Source of the DNA: an uncultured Frankineae bacterium
GTDB taxonomy: Bacteria > Actinomycetota > Actinomycetes > Mycobacteriales > SCTD01
Assembly: GCA_902805775.1 (NCBI GenBank)
Contig: CADCUB010000074.1
Location: 1 to 39,835, forward strand
Direction of reading: 5' to 3'
Length of the DNA stretch: 39,835 nucleotides
The position numbers were made by a program, and so were the translations under genes. The notes under the pieces were generated by a model. That model was not told the origin of the DNA. It saw nothing but the letters and a program-made list of their open reading frames with translations, and made no database searches. Positions 17,183 through 23,929 of the stretch are shown here, one piece after another (position 1 is the first letter of the stretch; the number at the start of each line of letters is the position of its first letter).

Positions 17183-18273
17183 CGGCCCCCGTACCCTTCG
17201 CCGTCGTCGGTCACGGCTGGCGCGCCGACTTCTACCTCCGGCTCGCCCGCCTGCTGCCCGACCGGTTCACGTGCACCGGCGTGCTCACCCGCCGCGCCGA
17301 GGTCGGCGAGCGTCTCGAGCAGCAGTGGGGCGTAGGGACCACCCGTGATCTCGACACCCTCTTGTCCGGCGGCCCGGACGTGGTCGTCACCTCGGTGCCC
17401 GTCGACGCCAATCCCGACGTCGTGCGGGCCCTGGTCGAGCGGGACGCGACAGTGCTGTCCGAGACCCCGCCCGCACCGGACGTCGACGGCCTGCGGGCGC
17501 TGTGGCACGCCGTCGGCGCAGCCGACCGGGTGCAGGTGGCGGAGCAGCACCCGTCGCTGCCGGTCGTCGCGTCGGTGCGGGCGCTGCTGCGGCGCCGACT
17601 GCTGGGGCAGGTGACCTCGGCGTCGGTCTCCTGGACCCACGACTACCACGCGATGGCGCTGCTGCGCGCGGTGCTCGGCTGGGGCGCCGAGCCGGTGTCC
17701 GTACGGGCGGTGCACGTCGACGGGCCGTTGCTCGAGCCGCCCGGACGCGAGGGCCGGCCGGTCGCCCCGGAGGTCGGGCCCGCCCGCCACACGACGGCCG
17801 TGCTGACCGGCGGGGGCTGCACGGGCGTCTACGACTTCACCGACGGGCAGTGGTTCTCCCCGCTGCGCCGGCGCTCGCTCACGGTCCGCGGCAGCCACGG
17901 CGAGCTCGTGGGCACCGACGTGCGGTGGTCCGGGCAGGACGGCGCGGTCCTCGCCGCTCCGCTCGTCCGCCGGCAGACCGGGCTCGACGGCGACCTCGAG
18001 GGGGCCGACCTCGACGCCGTGGTGTGGGCGGGTGAGGTGCTGTTCGCCAACCCGTACCGCGGGGCGCGCCTGTCCGACGAGGAGCTCGCCATCGGGCTGT
18101 GCCTCGAGGCGACGGCCCGTTGGCGCGCAGGCGACGGCCCGCCGCCGTACCCGCTCGCCGACGCCTGCCAGGACGCGCTGCTCGGCCACCTGGTGCACCG
18201 CGCCGCCGAGCACGGGGGCGTCGAGGACAGCGGGCAGGAGCCGTGGGCGCCGCACGTCCGCGGGGCGGGCTGA
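17179..18273 (+). CDS. Gfo/Idh/MocA-family oxidoreductase, atypical active site
   Basis: NAD(P)-dependent oxidoreductase-like protein of 364 aa. The N-terminal Rossmann fold shows FAVVGHGWRADFYLRLARLL, with VVVTSVPVDANPDVVRALVE at the second half of the nucleotide site. In this family the next strand usually carries a conserved EKP with the catalytic Lys. Here it reads VLSETPPAP, with Thr in place of Lys. The C-terminal alpha/beta domain contains TSASVSWTHDYHAMALLRAV. Loss of the Lys suggests a changed or lost redox role. GTG start overlapping the SRPBCC stop. Confidence 0.82.
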   Translation: MTAPVPFAVVGHGWRADFYLRLARLLPDRFTCTGVLTRRAEVGERLEQQWGVGTTRDLDTLLSGGPDVVVTSVPVDANPDVVRALVERDATVLSETPPAPDVDGLRALWHAVGAADRVQVAEQHPSLPVVASVRALLRRRLLGQVTSASVSWTHDYHAMALLRAVLGWGAEPVSVRAVHVDGPLLEPPGREGRPVAPEVGPARHTTAVLTGGGCTGVYDFTDGQWFSPLRRRSLTVRGSHGELVGTDVRWSGQDGAVLAAPLVRRQTGLDGDLEGADLDAVVWAGEVLFANPYRGARLSDEELAIGLCLEATARWRAGDGPPPYPLADACQDALLGHLVHRAAEHGGVEDSGQEPWAPHVRGAG

Positions 18274-18354
18274 GCGCTCCCGAGCCGAGTGGACCGCCGC
18301 GCGCCGCGCGCCCGGCTCCTGCACCGCCGGCGGGCACGGACCGGCCGCCCGTCC

Positions 18355-18360
18355 TAGCAT
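18355..18360 (+). promoter_or_regulatory. putative -10 of a leaderless start (BNR lipoprotein)
   Basis: TAGCAT ends exactly 6 nt before the GTG at 18367. No ribosome-binding sequence is visible between them. Confidence 0.5.
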
Positions 18361-18366
18361 CCGAGC

Positions 18367-19287
18367 GTGACGACGAGCGTTGCCCGGCCCGTCATCGCCC
18401 TGCTCGCCGCGCTCGCCTCGGCCGCTCTCGTCGGCTGCTCCGGCGCCGCGGACACCGCGACGGCCGGGCCCGAGCACGGCGGCGCGGTCCACCCGACGCA
18501 CTCGCTCCCGCCGGTGGAGGTCGAGACGGGGGTCGTGCACGTCCACGGGCTCGGCGTCGACCCCGCTGACGGCGTGCTCTACGCAGCGACGCACTCCGGG
18601 CTGTTCCGGGTGCCCGAGCAGGGACGGGCCGAGCGGGTCGCCAACCGCGCGCAGGACACGATGGGCTTCTCGGTGGTCGGCCCCGGCCGGTTCATCGGCT
18701 CCGGGCACCCCGACGTCCGGGAGGACGACGTGCGCCCGCCGCTGCTCGGCCTCGTGGAGTCCGACGACGCCGGCCGGACGTGGAGGCGGGTCAGCCTGCA
18801 CGGCGAGGCCGACTTCCACGCCCTCGCGGCCGCGCACGACCTGGTCTACGGGTACGACGCGACGTCCGGGACCTTCATGGTCAGCAGCGACCGCGAGCAG
18901 TGGGACGCCCGGTCCCGCCTGCCGGTGCGGGACTTCGCCGTGGACCCGGCCGACCCGGACGGGGTGGTCGCCACGACCGAGCAGGGCCCCGTCGCGAGCA
19001 CGGACGGCGGACGGACCTGGTCGGCGCTGCGCGGCGCACCCGCGCTCGTCGTGCTCGCGTGGACGGCGCAGGCGGGGCTGTACGGCGTGGCGGTCGACGG
19101 CGGTGTCCACCGCTCGGGCGACGCCGGACGCAGCTGGACCAGGACGGGCAGCGTCGGCGGCCCTCCCGAGGCCGTCACGGTCGACGCCCGCGACGGCGTG
19201 ACCTCGGTGTACGTCGCGGTCGCCGAGCGCGGCATCCTCGTCAGCGACGACGGCGGGCAGCGCTTCAGGGTCCGGTACGCCGAGTAG
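18367..19287 (+). CDS. F510_1955-type BNR-repeat lipoprotein
   Basis: Exported lipoprotein of 306 aa. The signal peptide ends in a lipobox (ALVGCS, Cys at about 23). A short His-rich linker follows (HGGAVHPTHSLPP), then a beta-propeller-like domain. It opens with VVHVHGLGVDPADGVLYAAT and carries at least four Asp-box/BNR motifs: SDDAGRTW, STDGGRTW, SGDAGRSW and SDDGGQRF. These features match the family annotated as F510_1955 glycosylhydrolase or sortilin-like. Hydrolase activity is not shown by the motifs. It is convergent with the DUF4396 gene, 35 nt away. The His-rich linker and the metal-sensor-type promoter of that neighbour hint at metal handling. Confidence 0.82.
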   Translation: MTTSVARPVIALLAALASAALVGCSGAADTATAGPEHGGAVHPTHSLPPVEVETGVVHVHGLGVDPADGVLYAATHSGLFRVPEQGRAERVANRAQDTMGFSVVGPGRFIGSGHPDVREDDVRPPLLGLVESDDAGRTWRRVSLHGEADFHALAAAHDLVYGYDATSGTFMVSSDREQWDARSRLPVRDFAVDPADPDGVVATTEQGPVASTDGGRTWSALRGAPALVVLAWTAQAGLYGVAVDGGVHRSGDAGRSWTRTGSVGGPPEAVTVDARDGVTSVYVAVAERGILVSDDGGQRFRVRYAE

Positions 19288-19322
19288 CCCGGCGTGCGCC
19301 TGCGGCCGCCAGGCCCCGGCGC

Positions 19323-19880
19323 TCAGGAGTGGCTGCGGCCGTCGTGCCGTCCTGAGGTGACACCCGAGCCGGCCGTACCGGGGGCGTCGCCGTCGTCGCG
19401 CGGCAGGTCGCCGTGGAACCGGTGGACCACCGCGTGGCCCTTGCCGCGGCTGATGAGCCAGCGGTTGACCGGCAGGGTGACGACGAAGGCCACGGCGAGG
19501 GCGAACGCCAGCGCGCCCCAGAACAGCAGGCTGGTCACGCCCGATTCCATGGCGCCCGGGACGAGCAGCATGACCGCGTTGTCCACGACCTCCATGACGG
19601 TGATCGACAGCGTGTCCGCCGCCAGCGCGACCGGGATCGCCGCGGACAGCGCCACACCGGACCGCAGGATCGGCCGCAGGGTCAGCGCGTAGCCGAAGAA
19701 GAACGCCAGGACGACGGCCAGAGCGACCGTCTGCAGGTCCGACCAGCCCAGGGCAGTGCCGATGACCATTCCGAGGACCTCGCCGATGGCGCAGCCGGTG
19801 AGGCAGTGCAGCGTCGCGGACACCGCCAGGCGGGTGAGGGCCGCGCCTTCCGTCGCGGGGGCGTGCGTGCTGTGGTCCAT
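19323..19880 (-). CDS. DUF4396 membrane protein
   Basis: Integral membrane protein of 185 aa, function unknown. After a His-containing start (DHSTHAPATEG) it has four or five helices, including SATLHCLTGCAIGEVLGMVI, LQTVALAVVLAFFFGYAL, VMEVVDNAVMLLVPGAM and LLFWGALAFALAVAFVVTL. His and Cys in the first helix (LHCLTGC) and the His-rich tail (GKGHAVVHRFHGD) could bind metal. The ATG at 19880 is chosen for GGAGGAGG upstream; the frame is open to 20162 but that part spans the promoter. The promoter at 20073-20118 carries a CsoR-like operator. Metal-stress function is inferred. Confidence 0.82.
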   Translation of the reverse strand: MDHSTHAPATEGAALTRLAVSATLHCLTGCAIGEVLGMVIGTALGWSDLQTVALAVVLAFFFGYALTLRPILRSGVALSAAIPVALAADTLSITVMEVVDNAVMLLVPGAMESGVTSLLFWGALAFALAVAFVVTLPVNRWLISRGKGHAVVHRFHGDLPRDDGDAPGTAGSGVTSGRHDGRSHS

Positions 19881-20072
19881 GACGTCCTCCTCCAGTGGAG
19901 CGTGCGGTGCCGGTGCGCCGTCGGCGTGCCGGACGACGGCTGCCCGGTTGGTGCGGGCTGCGTGGATGGAGCAGGCGGCCGGCTCGGCGAGCAACGGTCT
20001 CCTGCTGCTGGTGCGCCCCTGGGAGCCGGGCTGCCGAGGAGATCGGCGCCGGTCGTCCGGGGTGCGATGCAC

Positions 20073-20118
20073 AGACTGCGCCTGCAGCCGGGCCTTGTCA
20101 AGTACCCAGGGGGGGTAT
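20073..20118 (-). promoter_or_regulatory. DUF4396 promoter with CsoR/RcnR-like operator
   Basis: On the minus strand: -35 TTGACA (20096-20101), 17-nt spacer, -10 CAGTCT (20073-20078). One nt upstream of the -35 lies ATACCCCCCCTGGGTA (20103-20118), a quasi-palindrome of a C/G tract flanked by ATACCC and GGGTA. This resembles known operators of the CsoR/RcnR metal-sensor family. The transcript would carry a leader of about 185 nt, for which I see no function. The regulator gene is not in the window. Confidence 0.62.
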
Positions 20119-20211
20119 CCGGACGTCGCGCCTGGACACCCCACGATGTGCTGGCACCGCACCCACCGGGACGTCGACCGAGCGGGTCGGCTCGGGACAC
20201 CCGACCGTTGC

Positions 20212-20289
20212 GCACACGAGCTGATCGCCGGCGCGCGAGAGGGCGCTCGGCCCAGGGCCGGGGACGCCGACGTCGATCAGCTCGTGTGC
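20212..20289. repeat. interspersed inverted repeat, copy A
   Basis: Arms GCACACGAGCTGATCG (20212-20227) and its exact complement (20274-20289) enclose a 46-nt GC-rich spacer. It lies 70 nt downstream of the arsC stop. The same arm occurs again at 30390-30457 with a different, 38-nt spacer. Placement at gene 3' ends suggests a REP/BIME-like element or terminator. The rest of the 19881-20358 gap is the DUF4396 promoter and its leader. Confidence 0.72.
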
Positions 20290-20358
20290 AGATCCGTACC
20301 GCCGGCAGCAACCCGGCAGCGCCAGCGCTCAGCCCCCCGGTGACAGCGCCGGTCCGGG

Positions 20359-20853
20359 TCAGCGCGACGAGGGGTGACCGCCGGGCTCGACGCTCCCCGC
20401 CGTTCCTCCGCCGCCCGGCAGGAGCTGCTCGAGCAGGGCCTGCACGCGCGCGCGGATGTCGTCGCGGATCGGCCGTACCGCCTCGACGTCCTGACCGGCC
20501 GGGTCGTCGAGCGCCCAGTCGAGGTAGGTCGTGCCCGGGAAGACCGGGCAGGCGTCGCCGCAGCCCATCGTGATGACGACGTCGCTGGCCTGCACGCTGC
20601 CGGTCGTCAGGATCGTGGGCCGTGCGTCGGCGATGTCGATGCCGACCTCGCGCATCGCCTCGACGGCGGAGGGGTTGACCCGCTCCGCGGGGGCGCTGCC
20701 GGCGGAGCGGACCTCGACGGCACCGCCGGCGAGCGCGGTGAGGAAGCCCGCGGCCATCTGGGACCGCCCGGCGTTGTGGACGCAGACGAACAGCACCGAC
20801 GGTCGGCGGTCCCGGGGCCGGTCGGCCGCCGTCTCCGACGCACTGTCGGTCAC
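20359..20853 (-). CDS. arsC: arsenate reductase, LMW protein tyrosine phosphatase type
   Basis: Reduces arsenate to arsenite using a phosphatase-like P-loop. The protein is 164 aa; the fold starts at PSVLFVCVHNAGRSQMAAGF, where C-x5-R is CVHNAGR. TMGCGDACPVFPG carries the resolving-cysteine region and is followed by WALDDPAGQDVEAVRPIRDD. The first 17 or so residues are a low-complexity linker. GTG start overlapping the arsI stop (GTGA). It forms a two-gene operon with arsI, divergent from arsR, so arsenite-induced expression is expected. No arsenite exporter is in the window. Confidence 0.93.
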   Translation of the reverse strand: MTDSASETAADRPRDRRPSVLFVCVHNAGRSQMAAGFLTALAGGAVEVRSAGSAPAERVNPSAVEAMREVGIDIADARPTILTTGSVQASDVVITMGCGDACPVFPGTTYLDWALDDPAGQDVEAVRPIRDDIRARVQALLEQLLPGGGGTAGSVEPGGHPSSR

Positions 20854-21386
20854 CCGCGGGGCTCCGGCTCCTGCGGACCGCGCGGGCCGCCGGACGCCCG
20901 GTCGGCGGGGGCGTCGGCCAGCACCGTGTAGACCTCCCACGGCGCGCCGTCCGGATCGGAGACCCACACCTTGTCCTGCACCGCGTAGCAGCACGTGGTC
21001 GCCTGCTCCGCGCGGGTGTCGAGCCCCTCGACGGTCAGCCGCCGGCGAGCTGCGTCGACGTCCGCCGTCGTGCCGACCTCGATCCCCAGGTGGTTCAGGG
21101 CCCCGGCGACACCGGCCCCTCGAGCGTCCCGGTCCTCGATCAGCACCAGCTTCAGCGGCGGAGCAGCGACCGCGAAGTTGGCGTAGCCGGGCCGGCGCTT
21201 CGCCGGCTCGGTGCCGAGGAGCCGGCGGTAGAAGTCGACCGCGGCGTCGATGTCGGACACGTTCAGGGCCAGCTGCACCCGGGCGCCGGCCGCGCTGCCG
21301 GCACCGTCGGCGGCAGCTGCCTGCTCGTGCAGCGGGTCGTCCGCGGTCGTCCTGTCAGGGACCTCCTGTGCGGCGGTCGAGGTCAT
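20850..21386 (-). CDS. arsI: ArsI/CadI-type VOC metalloenzyme
   Basis: Glyoxalase-fold (VOC) protein of 178 aa. The ArsI group cleaves the C-As bond of trivalent organoarsenicals; the CadI group is linked to cadmium. The domain starts at VQLALNVSDIDAAVDFYRRL. It contains PPLKLVLIEDRDARG, a metal-ligand strand GALNHLGIEV, and the vicinal cysteines in ATTCCYAVQDKVWVSDPDG, which bind trivalent arsenic in the ArsI family. WEVYTVLAD supplies the last ligand (Glu). ATG start with AGGGGA upstream; overlaps arsC by 4 nt. It is 48 nt from the divergent arsR. Substrate preference cannot be read from the sequence. Confidence 0.88.
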   Translation of the reverse strand: MTSTAAQEVPDRTTADDPLHEQAAAADGAGSAAGARVQLALNVSDIDAAVDFYRRLLGTEPAKRRPGYANFAVAAPPLKLVLIEDRDARGAGVAGALNHLGIEVGTTADVDAARRRLTVEGLDTRAEQATTCCYAVQDKVWVSDPDGAPWEVYTVLADAPADRASGGPRGPQEPEPRG

Positions 21387-21399
21387 CGGCGGTCCCCTT

Positions 21400-21419
21400 G
21401 CATCGAAGGTCGTCGATGC
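21400..21419. promoter_or_regulatory. ArsR-type operator between arsI and arsR
   Basis: GCATCGA and TCGATGC form a perfect 7-bp inverted repeat with a 6-nt spacer, placed 14 nt from the arsI start and 16 nt from the arsR start. The spacing suits a winged-helix ArsR dimer, which would repress both directions at once. Confidence 0.62.
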
Positions 21420-21434
21420 CACCTTGCCCCGGAC

Positions 21435-21743
21435 ATGGACGGGTACGCGGAGGGTGCCGGGGAGCTCGCAGGCGTCCTTCAGGCCCTGGCCGATCCGGCG
21501 CGGCTCCGCCTGCTGTCCATGATCGCCGCCTCCGACGGCGGTGAGGGGTGCGTGTGCGACCTGGTCGAGCCCCTCGGGCTGTCGCAGCCGACCGTCAGCC
21601 ACCACCTCAAGGGGCTGCTGGACGCCGGACTGGTCAGTCGCGACAAGCGCGGCGTCTGGGCCTGGTTCCGCCTGGTGCCCGGTGCTCCCGACGGGGTCGC
21701 GGAACTGCTGAGCGCCGCCGACGGCTCGCCCGCCGACCCCTGA
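21435..21743 (+). CDS. arsR: ArsR/SmtB-family metalloid-sensing repressor
   Basis: Winged-helix repressor of 102 aa. It contains LAGVLQALADPARLRLLSMI, then the metalloid site GCVCDLVEPLGL (Cys-x-Cys in the alpha-3 region as in classic ArsR). The recognition helix is SQPTVSHHLKGLLDAGLVS and the wing RDKRGVWAWFRLVPG. ATG start; no clear ribosome site, so translation may be leaderless. Divergent from arsI-arsC with a shared operator (21400-21419). Arsenite or antimonite should release it from DNA. Confidence 0.93.
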   Translation: MDGYAEGAGELAGVLQALADPARLRLLSMIAASDGGEGCVCDLVEPLGLSQPTVSHHLKGLLDAGLVSRDKRGVWAWFRLVPGAPDGVAELLSAADGSPADP

Positions 21744-21954
21744 CCCGGCTGACGCGCGGTGGCGTCGAGCCTCCTGCGGCAGCGGCTGACGACGCGTGGT
21801 TTCGCCCTCCCGCCGTCGGCCCGCTCCCCTCGCACTCCCCGAGAGACGTTGCGTGCCCGGCTTCGTCAACATGCGTGCGCATTGCGTCACAACGGCTGTA
21901 GGGTCCGCCGACGCCGTCACCGAGCGTCACACCCTTGGCTCCCTGGAGGACCCC

Positions 21955-23004
21955 ATGGCCGTCATCCGATCCCTACCCGGCCGAGCGGCGCTGTGCGCCA
22001 CGCTCGGCACTGCGGCGGCCCTCGCCCTGGCTCCGCTGTCGCCCGCCTCGGCAGCGACGCCCTTCGGGACCGAGCGCCTGCTGCGGTCGGTGCCGTCCGT
22101 CGCCGCCGACGTGTCCCAGCGCCCGCAGGCCGCCAAGCTGGGCGCCACGGCCGCCGCGACGGGGACCCCGCCGCAGATCGCGTACTCGGTGGCGCAGCTG
22201 AACGACAGCGACGACGGGAGCATCGCCAGTGCGGTGGCACGGCTCAACCCGCTGACCGGTGTGGCGCGCACCCTGGTCGCCGACCAGCGGCGCCTGCTGA
22301 CGGCGCAGGCCTGGTCCGACGACCGGTTCCGCGTCTACTTCGGCCTGCTCGACTTCACCCAGGAGACCGAGTTCACCAACGTCGACTCGGTCTCCCAGGC
22401 CGGCGGCACCCCACGACGCGAGGTGGAGGGTGCTCTCAGCCTGGACGTCAGGCGCGACGGCCAGCGGCTCGTCTACGTCCGCGAGGAGGGCGAGACCGCC
22501 AACATCTTCACCTCGAACGCCGCCGGCGGTGACGAGCGACGCGTCACCGGTTCCGGAGCGCTCAACGCCCGCTTCTCCCCCGACGGCAGCCGGATCGTCT
22601 TCACCCGGCTGGTCGGTGGCCTCGAGAACGGGCAGGCCGACGTCTTCACCGTGCGTGCGGACGGGACCGGGCTGACCCGGGTGACCGGTCGCGCCAACAC
22701 CGACGACCTCGCCGGAGCGTTCTCGCCGGACGGCAGCCGCGTGCTGTTCACCCGGATCTCGCAGGAGGACGGCCTCCCCCACGTCTACTCCGTCGGGATC
22801 GACGGCCGCGGTCTGCGCCTCGTGCGGGCCAACGCCGCCGACCCCGACTGGGCGAGCAACGGCTGGCTGACCTACCTGACCGTCAACGGCTCGGAGGAGG
22901 ACTTCGACACCCAGGTGGCGATCCGCGCGCCCGGCATCCCCGGCGCGGAGACGGTGCTCACCCGCGAGCGCAACCTGGTGACGGCGGTGCGCTTCGCCGG
23001 CTGA
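21955..23004 (+). CDS. secreted TolB-like beta-propeller protein
   Basis: Exported protein of 349 aa with WD40-like (PD40) repeats. The signal peptide is VIRSLPGRAALCATLGTAAA, continuing to an Ala-x-Ala cleavage site in SPASAATP. Repeats are seen at ARFSPDGSRIVFTRL, GAFSPDGSRVLFTRI and LSLDVRRDGQRLVYVREEG, so this is TolB-like rather than enzymatic. Function unknown. ATG at 21955 with GGAGG 7 nt upstream. The 211-nt upstream gap contains ATGCG-TG-CGCAT (21871-21882), a small inverted repeat that could be an operator. A strong hairpin at 23018-23057 ends the unit. Confidence 0.82.
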   Translation: MAVIRSLPGRAALCATLGTAAALALAPLSPASAATPFGTERLLRSVPSVAADVSQRPQAAKLGATAAATGTPPQIAYSVAQLNDSDDGSIASAVARLNPLTGVARTLVADQRRLLTAQAWSDDRFRVYFGLLDFTQETEFTNVDSVSQAGGTPRREVEGALSLDVRRDGQRLVYVREEGETANIFTSNAAGGDERRVTGSGALNARFSPDGSRIVFTRLVGGLENGQADVFTVRADGTGLTRVTGRANTDDLAGAFSPDGSRVLFTRISQEDGLPHVYSVGIDGRGLRLVRANAADPDWASNGWLTYLTVNGSEEDFDTQVAIRAPGIPGAETVLTRERNLVTAVRFAG

Positions 23005-23017
23005 CCGTCCCTGACCC

Positions 23018-23057
23018 CAGCGGGGCTGCACCTGCGCGAGCGGGTGCAGCCCCGCTG
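23018..23057. terminator. bidirectional terminator hairpin
   Basis: The arms 23018-23032 and 23043-23057 are perfectly complementary over 15 bp around a 10-nt loop. It starts 14 nt after the TolB-like stop and lies 38 nt from the stop of the convergent chelatase gene. No T-run follows, as usual for GC-rich actinomycetes. Confidence 0.78.
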
Positions 23058-23095
23058 CACGTCCGGCCCGGACCGGGCTCCCGCCCGCCAGCCGG

Positions 23096-23929
23096 TCAGG
23101 CCTGCGCGTCGTCGGGGTGGGTGTGCGGCTCCTGCAGCGCACCGACGGCGTGCTCGCGGCCGGCCAGCGGCGTGCGGTACAGGCAGAGGTCGCAGTTCAT
23201 CCGCACGTCGCCGCCGAGGACCTCGTCGAAGCGCTCGGCGAGCAGCCCGGCGACCGCGTCCGACCCGCCGAGGGAGCCCGACACGACCACCGTCAGGTCC
23301 GGGACGGAGCGCGCCTGCTTCTCGACCAGCCTCGGCAGGAAGCCCGGTCCCAGGAAGTAGCGGGACACGGCCACGCGGGTCGCGCCCTGGGCGCGGAGCC
23401 GACCGAGCGCCTCCGGCACCGACGGTCGCGCGGTGGAGGCGAAGGCGATGTCGACAGAGGCGAAGCCCCGCCCCTCGAACAGCAGCCGGGCGGTCGCGGC
23501 GACGTCGGCGTTGGCGGCCGGGTCCAGCGCGCCGCCGGCCACCAGCAGCACCGGGTCCTGCGGGTCGGCGCCGGCCTCGGCCAGCCGGTGGGCGAGCACG
23601 TCGACGAGCACCGGGTGGGGGCCGAGCGGCCGGCCGTACCTCAGCCGCATCTGCGGGTGCGCCCGCCGGCCGACCTGCACCGAGGCGGCGACGTCGGTCT
23701 TGCTGTGCGAGGCCGCGGTGAGCAGCAGCGGCAGGACGACGACGTCGTCGACGCCCTCGGACGCGAGCTCCGCGAGCCGCCGGCGGATGGACGGCGAGGC
23801 GTTGTCGACGTACGCCGCCTCCGCGCGCAGACCGGGCCGCAGTGCCGCGGTGCGGCGCAGCAGGTCCTCCACCACGGCCTGGGAGTCGGGGTCGCGGGAG
23901 CCGTGTGCGACGCCGAGCAGGACCGTCAT
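23096..23929 (-). CDS. sirohydrochlorin chelatase (CbiX/SirB type)
   Basis: Inserts Fe2+ (or Co2+) into sirohydrochlorin, the last step of siroheme synthesis. The two-domain protein is 277 aa. Domain 1 starts TVLLGVAHGSRDPDSQAVVE (catalytic His in AHGS) and carries VLPLLLTAASHSKTDV with the second metal His. Domain 2 begins VLLVAGGALDP and includes RVAVSRYFLGPGFLPRLVEK. The tail contains MNCDLCLYRTPL and EPHTHPDD, which may be a metal site. ATG overlapping the cysG stop (ATGA). It is the last gene of cysCDNG-cbiX and supplies the cofactor of Sir, encoded across the divergent promoter. Confidence 0.9.
   Translation of the reverse strand: MTVLLGVAHGSRDPDSQAVVEDLLRRTAALRPGLRAEAAYVDNASPSIRRRLAELASEGVDDVVVLPLLLTAASHSKTDVAASVQVGRRAHPQMRLRYGRPLGPHPVLVDVLAHRLAEAGADPQDPVLLVAGGALDPAANADVAATARLLFEGRGFASVDIAFASTARPSVPEALGRLRAQGATRVAVSRYFLGPGFLPRLVEKQARSVPDLTVVVSGSLGGSDAVAGLLAERFDEVLGGDVRMNCDLCLYRTPLAGREHAVGALQEPHTHPDDAQA

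Noticed and set aside
16987..19110. A 707-codon minus-strand open frame
   Set aside because: Antisense to the SRPBCC, oxidoreductase and BNR genes, which all have clear families on the plus strand.
19881..20162. N-terminal extension of the DUF4396 protein
   Set aside because: It is Arg/Pro-rich, would cover the promoter and operator, and a strong ribosome site precedes the ATG at 19880.
20212..20289. tRNA or small structured RNA in the arsC-DUF4396 gap
   Set aside because: The paired arms do not make a cloverleaf and there is no T-loop consensus; the repeat of the arm at 30390 points to an interspersed element.
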